A stretch of DNA of 64,000 bases from Rhizobium gallicum bv. gallicum R602sp (GCF_000816845.1 NZ_CP006880.1:558001-622000); one strand, 5' to 3'; shown: positions 53,977 through 63,325, numbered from the stretch's first letter. Translations and numbers: made by a program. Notes: generated by a model from the letters alone, not told the origin.

Positions 53977-54014
53977 GTCATGCTCCTTCGATGCCTGCTG
54001 CATCAAAACTTGAT

Positions 54015-55589
54015 TTACTCGCTTACCGGCGATGTCGTTGCGGCTCGGGCGAGCTTGGCCCAGGCAGGCGCCATTGCCTGGCGCACATCGGTGTAGGCGG
54101 AAAATAGCTGGTCGAACCGGGCAGCCTCGTTTACATCCGGAATCTCCGCGTCGCCGAGCAGCGGCGTCACCCAGTCGGCAATGCAATCGTCCATGCTGGA
54201 ATAGACGCCGACGGCCACTGCGGCCATCATCGCCACGCCGGCGGCCCCCGTCTCATCGCGGCGCGACTGGCGGATCGGTGCGTTAACGGCGGCCGAGAGT
54301 GAACGGCGAAGGGCGACCGAGCGTGTTGCGCCGCCCGTGATCCGCAACTCTTCGGGCATCGCGCCCATTGCCGCGTAGCAATCGCGGGTGGCAAGCCCCA
54401 ACCCTTCGACCACACTGCGCAGCAGGTCGGGGAAGCCGTGGCGCGTAGAAAGCCCCGTGAAGCCCGCGCGCGCATCGGCGCTGACGAAGGGCCCACGTTC
54501 CCCAGCTTCGGAGATGTAGGGATGGTAAAGCACCGAACCCGGCCGGCTTTGCGCAAACCAGCCGTCGATGCGCGCAATCAGGTCTGCATGCGAAGCGGGC
54601 TTGCCCGCCTCGGCCATCAGATAGGCGGCGACGTCGAGGATCCAGTCGATGTTGATCGTAGCGCCCATGTTGGTCTGGACCTGGGTGACGATGCCGGGGA
54701 TGGGCAGGGCGATCACATAGCCCGTTCCCTCATGATTGAGCTGAACGTCAGCAACGGGCTTGGCACGCATGTGCACGCCCGTCGAGCCGATCGTCGAACA
54801 GGCGGCATTGCGAGCGTGGCTGCGCACGCCTGCACCAAGCGCCGTCATCGCCATGTCCACATAACCAAGGCAGACCGGCGTACCGGCAAGAAGTCCGCAG
54901 GCCCTCGCCGCCTCACACGTCAGCGGGTGACTGATCTCGATACCGTCGATGATTTCGGGCAGAAGCGCACGTCTATGGCTCAGGCCAAGCGCATCGATCA
55001 CCATCGCATCATATTGCCGCGTCCGGAAGTTGCCGAAGGTAAAGCTCGCTTCGGACGGATCGGTCGCCCGCACGGTTGTCAGGTTGAGATAAAGCCAGTC
55101 CTTGCAGTGCAGCGCCGTCTCCGCTCGGTCGAGAAGGTCCGGTGTGAAGCGATCCATATGGGCGAGTTGCGCACCCTGCTGGCAAGTGTTGAGGCCGGTG
55201 CCCGTTGCCTCGAAGCGGGCACGGTTCTCATGTCCGCCGGCAAGCGAGCTGACCGTCGGTGCGGCACGCGCATCGAGCCATAGCCAGGCATCAGCGACCG
55301 GCGTATTGCCGCGGCCGACGAGCCAGGTGCCGTCGCCCTGGCCGGTGACCGCGACGGCTGCGGTGCGTGATGCGAGACTGGTTACTTTTTCTCCAAGGCC
55401 ACGTAATGCGCTGGCGCAATCAAGCCAAGTCTGACTCAGCGATTGCGTTGCGGAACCGTCGTCTCCCGTGGTGTATCTGTTGCGTACGGAGGCCGTGGCG
55501 ATCTGGCGTCCGGACAGATTAAAGGCCACCGCCTTGATGACGGAGGTACCGGCATCTATTCCGATGATGATCCTCTCAGTCGATGTCAT
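54015..55589 (-). CDS. eryA: Erythritol kinase (EryA, FGGY family)
   Basis: A 524-residue FGGY kinase. The phosphate-1 loop is GIDAGTSVIKAVAFNLSG; GQGDGTWLVG and CKDWLYLNLT are shared with other polyol kinases, and ITGGATRS lies in the ATP site. It phosphorylates erythritol to D-erythritol 1-phosphate, the first step after uptake. It is first in the minus-strand ery operon and about 800 bases from the divergent importer genes. Ribosome site before the ATG is weak (GGGATGG, rather distant). Confidence 0.95.
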   Translation of the reverse strand: MTSTERIIIGIDAGTSVIKAVAFNLSGRQIATASVRNRYTTGDDGSATQSLSQTWLDCASALRGLGEKVTSLASRTAAVAVTGQGDGTWLVGRGNTPVADAWLWLDARAAPTVSSLAGGHENRARFEATGTGLNTCQQGAQLAHMDRFTPDLLDRAETALHCKDWLYLNLTTVRATDPSEASFTFGNFRTRQYDAMVIDALGLSHRRALLPEIIDGIEISHPLTCEAARACGLLAGTPVCLGYVDMAMTALGAGVRSHARNAACSTIGSTGVHMRAKPVADVQLNHEGTGYVIALPIPGIVTQVQTNMGATINIDWILDVAAYLMAEAGKPASHADLIARIDGWFAQSRPGSVLYHPYISEAGERGPFVSADARAGFTGLSTRHGFPDLLRSVVEGLGLATRDCYAAMGAMPEELRITGGATRSVALRRSLSAAVNAPIRQSRRDETGAAGVAMMAAVAVGVYSSMDDCIADWVTPLLGDAEIPDVNEAARFDQLFSAYTDVRQAMAPAWAKLARAATTSPVSE

Positions 55590-56240
55590 CGCAGGACCAT
55601 CCCGCCGCTATTGCGAACGCCTCGGCGGCTGTTACGCGCGTCCAATTCATCTGAAGTCCTCCCGATCGGCAAGATTCGTTGGGGATTTGGCATGCGGCTC
55701 CCGACGGGTTCGGTCTTTCTGTGGCCTGCGGCGAGCGCGCTGTCTTTTGATATCCTGATGAAGTGTGCGGCTGAACCTCCGACAGGCCTCGCTGCGGAAT
55801 ATAACATAAAGATACCATAAGGCTAGTAAGATTTTACTGGAATTGAAATTTTTTTCAACTAGAATAATTTGCATAAGAGTGTAGAAAGCCGCTTGCGAAG
55901 TGATGCGCCGCAACGCCATCATCGCCAGTGTCCGCTGCGCATGATTTGAATAATACGCAATCCCTACAGCAAGTTACGTGCCTCTATCGGGCATGAAGCG
56001 TAGAGGAGAGTTTGTGCGTTTGCTTCCAATTATTCCGCGCAGTCGCGGGAAAACTGAACTCGAAGTTATGCGTCTTTGCTCACGTTCTCATCAAGCGGCC
56101 GTTGACAAGTCGCAAAAATTATAACATGGTTTGCGACGTAAATAACACAGTTCTATCACGGAGGTCCCGCTTCCGGATCGAGAGCTGCAGGTCAGGTGGT
56201 TGGAGGAGACAGCCGCCGGTCTTGCTGAGGAGGCTTCCAA
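55590..56240. promoter_or_regulatory. Divergent ery control region
   Basis: About 650 bases between eryA and the importer side. Visible parts are TTTTGATATC at 55745-55754 (shared with the eryR upstream region), an AT-rich tract at 55795-55880 containing the dyad TTGAAA-N4-TTTCAA at 55843-55858, and an 8-base dyad at 56109-56137 (listed separately). I see no gene here that I can support. Confidence 0.5.
56109..56137. promoter_or_regulatory. 8-base dyad operator upstream of the importer operon
   Basis: GTCGCAAA at 56109-56116 and TTTGCGAC at 56130-56137 form a perfect dyad with 13 bases between, so the half-sites are 21 bases apart, two turns of the helix. A TTGACA at 56102-56107 overlaps the left side and an AT-rich TTATAAC lies in the centre. 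This fits an operator over a promoter for the DUF2291-eryEFG genes. The dyad is seen; the bound protein (EryD, EryR or the second DeoR) is not known. Confidence 0.6.
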
Positions 56241-56387
56241 ATGAGGATTTTTGTGCACGGTTGCGGTCCTGTCGGTGATACGCCGATTTATTGCTCTGGT
56301 GCGGCGCAACGGCTCCGCCGGTCTGCGATTGCTGCCGCACTCGCCATTCTTTCCTTGCCATTCAAGTCAAAGGCCGTCCGGAGATGA
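56241..56387 (+). CDS. 48-codon upstream ORF coupled to the importer operon
   Basis: A short frame, MRIFVHGCGPVGDTPIYCSG and so on to KAVRR, with a near-perfect ribosome site (GAGGAGG seven bases before the ATG). Its TGA overlaps the ATG of the DUF2291 gene (ATGA at 56384-56387). The DUF2291 gene has GGAG only two bases before its ATG, too close to work well alone, so its translation probably depends on this ORF. The peptide has two cysteines and a hydrophobic run (AIAAALAILSLPF). It may be a leader that only couples translation, or a small membrane peptide. Confidence 0.55.
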   Translation: MRIFVHGCGPVGDTPIYCSGAAQRLRRSAIAAALAILSLPFKSKAVRR

Positions 56388-57040
56388 GTACACCGCCTGA
56401 TTATGCAGCAGCAAAGCCGAGCAGCGGCAATTTCAAGCTTATCGCAAGCGCGGCGCTTGCCGTCATCGTCGTTGGAGCGATTGCGCTCGATACCACGGTC
56501 GTCAAGATCGGCTCCGCCGACGATGTCCGCCAACAGGCATTTTCCGCGGAGACTTTCGGCGCAGAGCAGTTTCCGAAGATTAAGGCGAATGTTGAGGATC
56601 GGGCCGTTGCGGTCGCCGAGCTTGCGGCCGCAATCGCTGCCGACAAGAAGGCAGCCGCCGAAAAATACGGGACTGCGACGAGCACCGGACCGGTGATCCC
56701 CGTTACTCTGACGGGTGTCTTTGGCGCACGCAAGGCAAACATTAGCGAGATAAAAGTCGACGGGTTGCCTCCCCAGACGGTGGTCCGTGTCCAGACCGGT
56801 CCTGCGGTCAATGGCACGGACCTCCGTGACGCGACCGGAACCATCGAATTCGGGCAGTTTACCAACCAGATCCAGTATCAGGATGCCGGATCGGCCATCA
56901 ACAACGAGATGAAGAAGACGGTCTTTGCGGGCCTCGATCCTGACAGGCTGGATGGAAAGACGGCGACCGTGGTGGGTGTCTTCAAGCTCATCAACCCGAA
57001 GAACTGGCTCGTCACGCCGGTGAAGGTCGAGGTCAAATGA
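56384..57040 (+). CDS. DUF2291 family membrane-anchored periplasmic protein
   Basis: A 218-residue protein with one N-terminal membrane helix (KLIASAALAVIVVGAIALDTTVV) and a periplasmic domain. The DUF2291 pattern includes GVFGARKANISEIKVDGLPPQTVVRVQTGPAVNGTDLRDATGTI and the ending INPKNWLVTPVKVEVK. These genes commonly sit with ribose-type sugar importers, as here, and their role is unknown; an assembly factor or partner of the binding protein is possible. Its last four bases overlap the ATPase start. Confidence 0.88.
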   Translation: MSTPPDYAAAKPSSGNFKLIASAALAVIVVGAIALDTTVVKIGSADDVRQQAFSAETFGAEQFPKIKANVEDRAVAVAELAAAIAADKKAAAEKYGTATSTGPVIPVTLTGVFGARKANISEIKVDGLPPQTVVRVQTGPAVNGTDLRDATGTIEFGQFTNQIQYQDAGSAINNEMKKTVFAGLDPDRLDGKTATVVGVFKLINPKNWLVTPVKVEVK

Positions 57041-58581
57041 GCCAGCCGCCATGCAACTCCGGAAGCCGGGGCGAGGTTGTACTTGCCGCTCGCAATATCG
57101 CCAAGTCCTATGGCAATGTTCACGCCCTGAAAGGAGTGAACTTTGACATCCACCGCGGCCAGGTGACGACCCTGTTCGGAGAGAACGGCGCGGGCAAGTC
57201 GACTTTGATGAAAATCCTTTCAGGCGTCGTGCAGCCGAGTTCCGGCGAGATTATCCTCGACGGCTCGCCTGTCAGCTTTGCATCGTCGACCCATGCGCGC
57301 GGGTGCGGGATTTCTATCATTCACCAGGAGCTCAGCCTGGCACCCAATCTCAGCGTCCGTGACAACATCTTCATGGGTCGAGAGATCATCAAGGGTGGGG
57401 TTGTCGACTTCGCCGAGGAAGAGCGCCAGACACGTACGCTCATGGAAGAGCTCGAGGAAGACATCGATCCGCTGACGCGCGTCGAAGATCTCCGCCTCGG
57501 CCAGCAGCAGATCGTCGAGATCGCGCGCGCCCTTTCTATCAATTCGCGTATCCTCATCATGGACGAACCGACTTCGGCACTGAGCGCCACCGAAGTGCAA
57601 GTACTCTTCAAGGTCATCCATGACCTAACCAGCCGCGGCGTCTCGATCGTCTACATCTCGCATCATCTGGAAGAGGCCCTGCAGATCACCCACCACGCCG
57701 TTGTGCTGCGCGACGGGAACATGACGGCCTATGCGGAGCGCAAGGATATCGACCTCGAATGGATCGTCCGCAACATGGTCGGCGAGAACTTCGACCTCGG
57801 CAATCCACCGCAAGGCCATCAGTTCGGAGCAGTGGCGCTTTCCATCGAAAACCTCAGTGTTCCCGGTCCTTCCGGCGCTGCCTATAATGCAGTCGACCGC
57901 CTATCGTTGCAGGTGCGCGCCGGCGAGGTCGTCTGCATATACGGGCTGATGGGGGCCGGGCGGACGGAACTCCTTGAATGTATCGCCGGTCGCCTGCGTT
58001 CGAACGGCGGCAAGGTTCTCCTCGAGGGCCAGGACGTCGGCGGGCTCAGCATCGCCGGGCGCATCGCCGGCGGTCTCGTCCTCGTACCCGAAGATCGCCA
58101 GCGCGATGGCCTCGTCCAGACGATGACCGTCGGATCCAATCTGTCGCTTGCGAGCATCGGCGCCTTTACAAACGGGCTGTTCACCTCCGGCCATCGGGAG
58201 CGCGATCTCGTCAACGATGCGATCCGCCGGGTGCATGTAAAGACCGATGGCGGCACGGCAGCTATCGGCTCGCTGTCCGGCGGCAACCAACAGAAGGTCG
58301 TCATCGGCAAGGTGCTGGCAACCCAGCCGAAGGTGATCCTGCTCGACGAGCCGAGCCGCGGGATCGATATCGGCGCCAAGGCCGAAGTGTTCAAGCTGCT
58401 GTCGGAGCGCGCCAAGCAGGGACTGGCGGTCATCTATTCGACGTCCGAAGTCAATGAATGCCTGAGCATCGCGCACCGCATCATCGTTATGCACCGCGGC
58501 AGGATATCGGCCGAGTTTGGCTCGCACGTCACCAAGGAAAAGATCATGGCAGCCTCCGGCGAAGCCGTGGTCGCGCACTAG
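57037..58581 (+). CDS. eryE: Erythritol ABC transporter ATP-binding protein (EryE)
   Basis: A 514-residue double ATPase of the RbsA family. First domain: Walker A GENGAGKST, signature LRLGQQQIVEIARAL, Walker B ILIMDEPTSAL. Second domain: degenerate Walker A GLMGAGRTE, signature LSGGNQQKVVIGKVL and VILLDEPSRGIDIGAKAE. With eryF and eryG it forms the importer that brings erythritol to EryA. The ATG overlaps the DUF2291 stop. Confidence 0.94.
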   Translation: MSQPPCNSGSRGEVVLAARNIAKSYGNVHALKGVNFDIHRGQVTTLFGENGAGKSTLMKILSGVVQPSSGEIILDGSPVSFASSTHARGCGISIIHQELSLAPNLSVRDNIFMGREIIKGGVVDFAEEERQTRTLMEELEEDIDPLTRVEDLRLGQQQIVEIARALSINSRILIMDEPTSALSATEVQVLFKVIHDLTSRGVSIVYISHHLEEALQITHHAVVLRDGNMTAYAERKDIDLEWIVRNMVGENFDLGNPPQGHQFGAVALSIENLSVPGPSGAAYNAVDRLSLQVRAGEVVCIYGLMGAGRTELLECIAGRLRSNGGKVLLEGQDVGGLSIAGRIAGGLVLVPEDRQRDGLVQTMTVGSNLSLASIGAFTNGLFTSGHRERDLVNDAIRRVHVKTDGGTAAIGSLSGGNQQKVVIGKVLATQPKVILLDEPSRGIDIGAKAEVFKLLSERAKQGLAVIYSTSEVNECLSIAHRIIVMHRGRISAEFGSHVTKEKIMAASGEAVVAH

Positions 58582-58604
58582 CCCGGAACTATGGAGCGCT
58601 GAGT

Positions 58605-59657
58605 ATGTCAGTCACAAACATCGTCGAGAAGAAGTCAGTTTCCACCGGGCAGAAGCGCAATACCAACGTCGTGCGTCTCATCCTCGAAGGCCGGGCATTC
58701 TTTGCGCTGATCGTCATCATCGCAGTCTTCTCGTTCCTGTCGCCTTACTATTTCACGCTGAACAACTTCCTGATCATGGCGTCGCACGTCGCGATCTTTG
58801 GCATTTTGGCAATCGGCATGCTGTTGGTGATCCTCAACGGCGGCATCGACCTATCGGTGGGCTCGACGCTGGGGCTCGCAGGCTGCATCGCCGGTTTCAT
58901 GATGCAAGGCGTCACGCTCAACTATTTCGGCGTCATCCTCTATCCGCCGGTCTGGGCCGTCGTCATCATGACATGTGCGCTTGGTGCTTTGGTGGGTGCC
59001 GTCAACGGCGTGCTGATCGCTTACCTCAAGGTGCCGGCCTTCGTCGCTTCGCTGGGTGTGCTCTATGTAGCCCGCGGTATTGCGCTGTTGATGACCAATG
59101 GCCTGACCTACAACAATCTCGGCGGCCGCCCCGAGCTCGGCAATACCGGGTTTGATTGGCTCGGCTTCAACCGGCTCGCAGGCATCCCGATCGGCGTGAT
59201 CGTGCTTGCGGTTCTGGCAATCGTCTGCGGCATCGTGCTGAGCCGCACGGCCTTCGGCCGTTGGCTCTATGCCTCGGGTGGTAACGAACGTGCGGCCGAC
59301 CTTTCGGGCGTTCCCGTCAAGCGCGTCAAGATCGTCGTCTATGTGCTGTCGGGTGCCTGTGCCGCGATCGCTGGCCTGGTGCTGTCGTCGCAGCTGACCT
59401 CCGCCGGTCCGACGGCCGGCACCACGTACGAACTGACGGCGATCGCAGCCGTCGTCATCGGTGGTGCAGCGCTGACCGGCGGCCGCGGTACGGTTCGCGG
59501 CACAATGCTCGGGGCCTTCGTCATCGGCTTCCTCTCGGACGGCCTCGTCATCATCGGCGTCTCAGCCTACTGGCAGACCGTCTTCACCGGGGCGGTGATC
59601 GTTCTCGCCGTCCTCATGAACAGCATCCAATACGGCCGCCGGGTCAAATCGTCCTGA
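58605..59657 (+). CDS. eryF: Erythritol ABC transporter permease (EryF)
   Basis: A 350-residue RbsC-family permease with about ten helices. Signature regions are ILAIGMLLVILNGGIDLSVGSTLGLAG, FVASLGVLYVARGIALLMTNG and IAAVVIGGAALTGGRGTVRGTMLGA. Only one permease gene is present, so the channel is a homodimer. The ATG at 58605 is 23 bases after eryE. Confidence 0.94.
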   Translation: MSVTNIVEKKSVSTGQKRNTNVVRLILEGRAFFALIVIIAVFSFLSPYYFTLNNFLIMASHVAIFGILAIGMLLVILNGGIDLSVGSTLGLAGCIAGFMMQGVTLNYFGVILYPPVWAVVIMTCALGALVGAVNGVLIAYLKVPAFVASLGVLYVARGIALLMTNGLTYNNLGGRPELGNTGFDWLGFNRLAGIPIGVIVLAVLAIVCGIVLSRTAFGRWLYASGGNERAADLSGVPVKRVKIVVYVLSGACAAIAGLVLSSQLTSAGPTAGTTYELTAIAAVVIGGAALTGGRGTVRGTMLGAFVIGFLSDGLVIIGVSAYWQTVFTGAVIVLAVLMNSIQYGRRVKSS

Positions 59658-59767
59658 CGGCGTCAACTGAACTTATCCGCGACGGCAGGCTGGATTCCAT
59701 GAAGGCCGATTGGGGAAAGCACCGCCGGGTCTCCGGCAAAACTGAGCTCACTAATGGGAGAGAGACT

Positions 59768-60715
59768 ATGTTTAAAAAAGGCATGCGCATTCTTCTCGCC
59801 GCCGCGACTGTGGCACCGCTTCTTGCAAGCTCGGCCTGGGCGGCCGGGATGATGACGATCATCGTCAACGACCCGTCGAACCCGTACTGGCTGACGGAAG
59901 GCAACGTTGCCAAAGCCGCTGCCGAAAAGCTTGGCTATACCGCCTCGGTCAGCGCGCACAAGGGTGACACCAACACTGAAAGCAACCTGATCGATACGGC
60001 CATCACCAACAAGTCGGTTGCGATTATCCTTGATCCGGCAAATGCTGACGGTTCCGTCGGTGCGGTGAAGAAGGCCGTTGCCGCAGGCATTCCGGTTATC
60101 CTCGTCAACGCGGAAATCAACCAGGAAGGCCTGGCGAAGGCGCAGCTCGTTTCCAACAACGCCCAGGGTGCGGCACTCGGTGCCCAGCAGTGGGTCGAAG
60201 CTATAGGCGACAAGGGCAACTATGCCGAGCTTTTCGGCGCACCGTCGGACAACAATGCCGCGACGCGCTCCAACGGCTATGAGACCGTGCTTTCGCAGTA
60301 TCCGGACCTGAAGAAGGCTGCCAAGGAAGTCGCCAACTGGGACCGTACTCAGGGACATAACAAGATGCAGTCCATGCTGCAGGCAAACCCGGACATCGTC
60401 GGAGTCATCTCTGGCAACGACGAAATGGCGCTGGGCGCCATCGCCGCTCTCAAGGAAGCCGGCAAGCTCGCCAACATCAAGGTCGGCGGTTTTGACGGTT
60501 CTCCGGATGCCGTTGCGGCCATCAAGGCAGGTGAACTCCAGTACACCGTCCTGCAGCCGGTTGCCGTGTTCTCCCAAGAAGCGGTGAAGCAGGCAGACAG
60601 CATCATCAGGACCGGCAACACCGGTGCCAAGAGCGAGAAACAGCTTTTCGATTGCCTGCTGATCACCAAGGACAATGTGGACAAGTACACGGGTCCGTTC
60701 GTCTTGTCGCAGTAA
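59768..60715 (+). CDS. eryG: Erythritol ABC transporter binding protein (EryG)
   Basis: A 315-residue periplasmic sugar-binding protein with a Sec signal ending SSAWAAG. The fold is the RbsB type: IIVNDPSNPYWLTEGNVAKAAAEKLGY, VAIILDPANADGSVGAVKKAVAAGIPVILVNAEI and GVISGNDEMALGAIAALKEAG. GGGAGAGAG precedes the ATG at 59768. A terminator follows directly, so it closes the importer operon. Confidence 0.94.
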   Translation: MFKKGMRILLAAATVAPLLASSAWAAGMMTIIVNDPSNPYWLTEGNVAKAAAEKLGYTASVSAHKGDTNTESNLIDTAITNKSVAIILDPANADGSVGAVKKAVAAGIPVILVNAEINQEGLAKAQLVSNNAQGAALGAQQWVEAIGDKGNYAELFGAPSDNNAATRSNGYETVLSQYPDLKKAAKEVANWDRTQGHNKMQSMLQANPDIVGVISGNDEMALGAIAALKEAGKLANIKVGGFDGSPDAVAAIKAGELQYTVLQPVAVFSQEAVKQADSIIRTGNTGAKSEKQLFDCLLITKDNVDKYTGPFVLSQ

Positions 60716-60723
60716 TCGTCGAA

Positions 60724-60748
60724 GGGGCGCTCGAAAGGCGCCCCTTTT
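60724..60748 (+). terminator. Rho-independent terminator after eryG
   Basis: A 7-base GC stem GGGGCGC (60724-60730) and GCGCCCC (60738-60744) with a 7-base loop, followed by TTTT, nine bases after the stop. Confidence 0.85.
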
Positions 60749-60894
60749 CAGCGACGGCGGCAGACTGCTCGGCTCTCCGGATGCCGGAAACGCTGACTGC
60801 GCACCGCAACCGCCCGTTCCATGTCGCCTTTTTGCCTTGGGGCGGCAATCACTGTACGAAGCTGGAATCCAGAACTCAGCGACAAGGGTGACCC

Positions 60895-61737
60895 GTGACA
60901 CAGAAGACGAGCCAGGGCGACGATCTGTTGGACCAGCTTACGAGCGACAGCCGCCAGACGCGTCAGATCGCTCGCCGGCGCATGATTGCCGAGGCCGTCA
61001 TGAATGAAGGCTCGATGCGGATAGAAGACCTCACCGACCGTTTCGGGATCAGCCTGATGACTGCTCATCGCGACGTGGACGAACTTGTCAGCCGCGGTCT
61101 CTTCAGGAAGACGCGCGGTATCGTCACTGCGGCTGCCACCAATCTCATAGAATCAAGCGAGGTCTATCGCTCAAACCGCCAGTCGGCGGAGAAGAAGCTG
61201 ATCGCCGAAGCGGCGATGCAGTTCGTTGAGCCGGGGCAGGCCATCTTCTTCGATGATTCGACCACTGTCCTACAGATGGCGGCGCATCTGCCGTCGAAGG
61301 TACCGGTCACGGCCATCACCAATTCGCTCACGCTCATGAACGCGCTGAAGGGCATGCACGACGTGACGCTGCTCGCACTCGGTGGACAGTATCACAACTG
61401 GTGTAACGCCTTCATGGGTCGCATGACCATCAACGAGATCAGGGGTCTCAGGGCCGATGTCGCGTTCATCTCCATGTCGGCGATCAGCGACGGCACGGTG
61501 CTACACCAATCCCCGGAGACGGTCGATACCAAGCGTGCCATGTTCGACTGTTCCGTCAAGCGCATCCTGCTTGCCGATTACACGAAGTTCGAGCAGCGGG
61601 CGCTTCACAGTTTTGCGGCACTGGACGAGTTCGACGTCGTCATCGTCGACGACAAGACGCAGCCGGCGCACATCGACCGCATGCGGTCCAGAGATATCAA
61701 CGTTGTCATCGCCAAGGGCGCCGGAGGGCGCTCGTGA
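60895..61737 (+). CDS. Second DeoR family regulator
   Basis: A 280-residue DeoR-type regulator with an N-terminal extension of about 25 residues before the helix-turn-helix (RRRMIAEAVMNEGSMRIEDLTDRFGISLMTAHRDVDELVSRGLFRKTRG) and an effector domain (FFDDSTTVLQMAAHL, ITNSLTLMNAL, FISMSAISDG). It is related to EryR but clearly different. The start is GTG with AAGGG upstream. It opens a second gene set with a kinase and a GlpD-like dehydrogenase and probably represses it. Confidence 0.92.
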   Translation: MTQKTSQGDDLLDQLTSDSRQTRQIARRRMIAEAVMNEGSMRIEDLTDRFGISLMTAHRDVDELVSRGLFRKTRGIVTAAATNLIESSEVYRSNRQSAEKKLIAEAAMQFVEPGQAIFFDDSTTVLQMAAHLPSKVPVTAITNSLTLMNALKGMHDVTLLALGGQYHNWCNAFMGRMTINEIRGLRADVAFISMSAISDGTVLHQSPETVDTKRAMFDCSVKRILLADYTKFEQRALHSFAALDEFDVVIVDDKTQPAHIDRMRSRDINVVIAKGAGGRS

Positions 61738-61774
61738 CCGGACAAGCCCGTTGCTGATAGCGAGGTAAAAGCGA

Positions 61775-63325
61775 ATGCCGAGTCTGCTCGGGATCGATAG
61801 TGGCCTGACGGTCACCAAGGCCGTCATCTTCGATATTGACGGCACGCCGCTCGCAGTCGCCCGGCGCCGCGTCACCCAGTTTATCCCAAAGGCCCGCCAT
61901 ATCGAACGGGACATGGACGAATTGTGGAGCGCGACGGCAGACGCGATTCGGGAGGCGATCACGCTGAGCAATCGGCCGGCAAGCGACGTCCAGGGCATCG
62001 CCGCAACGGCCCACGGGGATGGCATCTACCTGCTCGACCACGAGCGGATACCTTTGGGCCGGGCCATCCTGTCCCTGGACAGCCGGGCCGGTGCCGTCAT
62101 CGATCGGTGGATGGAAAACAATGTCGCCGACCAAGCCATCGAGCTCACGGGTCAGATCCCCCATGTCTCCGCACCATCGACACTGCTTGCCTGGATCCGC
62201 GACATGGAACCCGAGCGGTTCAAACGCATTGGTCATTTTCTGAGCTGCAAGGACTGGCTGCGGTTTTGCCTGACAGGCATCGTCGGTACGGATCGCACGG
62301 AGGCAAGTACCTCCTTTACCGATGTGAAGACACAGGAATACAGCCAGGAGGCCCTGAGGCTCTTTGGGTTGCAGAAACTTGTCCATGCTCTGCCGCCGGC
62401 CGCGCGTTCTGATCAAATCATCGGGCGCGTGACACGTGAGGCGGCGCACCTGACCGGTCTTGCCGAGGGAACGCCGGTCGTGGCCGGGCTGCATGACGTC
62501 ACGGCCTCCGCGCTCGGGGCAGGCGGCTATGCCAAGGGCGTCGTCGCCGTCATTGCCGGTACCTATTCGATCAATGAGACGCTATCGTCGGAACCGCGGG
62601 TCGACCGGCGTTGGTTCTGCCGCAACGGCATCGCGCCCGGCATCTGGAACAACATGTCGATCTCGCCGGCATCGACCGCGAATTACGACTGGTTTCTCGA
62701 CAAGCTATGCGCCGGCGAGCGGACGAAGGGCGAGGTGCAAGGCAGCTCCATTCACGCGTTGCTCGCGCCGGAAATCGATGCGGCTTTCGATCGGCCATCG
62801 ACGGCGCTCTTCCATCCCTATCTGTTCGGTTCGCCCTATGGTGCTTCGGCAAGTGCCGGCTTCTTCGGACTTGGCGGCTGGCACGATCGAGGCGACATGC
62901 TGCGGGCCGTGCTTGAGGGTATCGCTTTCAATCATCGCATCCATGTCGATGCACTTGGCGACGGCTTTGAATTTGAAGAGGCAAGGCTTGCCGGGGGTGT
63001 CTCGCGCAACCCGCTGGTCGTTCAGATGTTCGCCGACGTGCTCGGCATACCGGTGACCGTGACCGAAACGGATGAGGCCGCCGCCTGGGGTGCTGCTCTT
63101 TGCGCCGGATCGGGCGCCGGCGCTTATGCTAATCCGCAGAGCGATCCGCGCGACATCACCCGCATCGCGAAGACGTGCCAGCCGGATGCGGCACGCAGGG
63201 CGGACTACGACAAACGCTACCGGGTCTTCCGCCAGATCGCCGACGCAATGACGCCTCTTTGGCCGAAAATTGCAGGCCTTGCGCCGGAGCAATCGGTAAC
63301 CGACGAGGCAGAACCCCGGCACTGA
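61775..63325 (+). CDS. FGGY family carbohydrate/polyol kinase
   Basis: A 516-residue FGGY kinase, 37 bases after the DeoR gene. The phosphate-1 loop is GIDSGLTVTKAVIFDIDG; AHGDGIYLL, SLDSRAGAVID, CKDWLRFCLTG and LAGGVSRNPLVVQMFADVLG are typical. It resembles EryA in layout (GDG, CKDWL and EAS at equivalent places) but also the L-xylulokinase group, so its substrate may be another tetritol or pentitol rather than erythritol. GAGG precedes the ATG. Confidence 0.92.
   Translation: MPSLLGIDSGLTVTKAVIFDIDGTPLAVARRRVTQFIPKARHIERDMDELWSATADAIREAITLSNRPASDVQGIAATAHGDGIYLLDHERIPLGRAILSLDSRAGAVIDRWMENNVADQAIELTGQIPHVSAPSTLLAWIRDMEPERFKRIGHFLSCKDWLRFCLTGIVGTDRTEASTSFTDVKTQEYSQEALRLFGLQKLVHALPPAARSDQIIGRVTREAAHLTGLAEGTPVVAGLHDVTASALGAGGYAKGVVAVIAGTYSINETLSSEPRVDRRWFCRNGIAPGIWNNMSISPASTANYDWFLDKLCAGERTKGEVQGSSIHALLAPEIDAAFDRPSTALFHPYLFGSPYGASASAGFFGLGGWHDRGDMLRAVLEGIAFNHRIHVDALGDGFEFEEARLAGGVSRNPLVVQMFADVLGIPVTVTETDEAAAWGAALCAGSGAGAYANPQSDPRDITRIAKTCQPDAARRADYDKRYRVFRQIADAMTPLWPKIAGLAPEQSVTDEAEPRH

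Noticed and set aside
55647..55922. 91-codon minus-strand ORF upstream of eryA
   Set aside because: It spans the AT-rich control region, has no ribosome site and resembles no protein; the region reads better as regulatory DNA.
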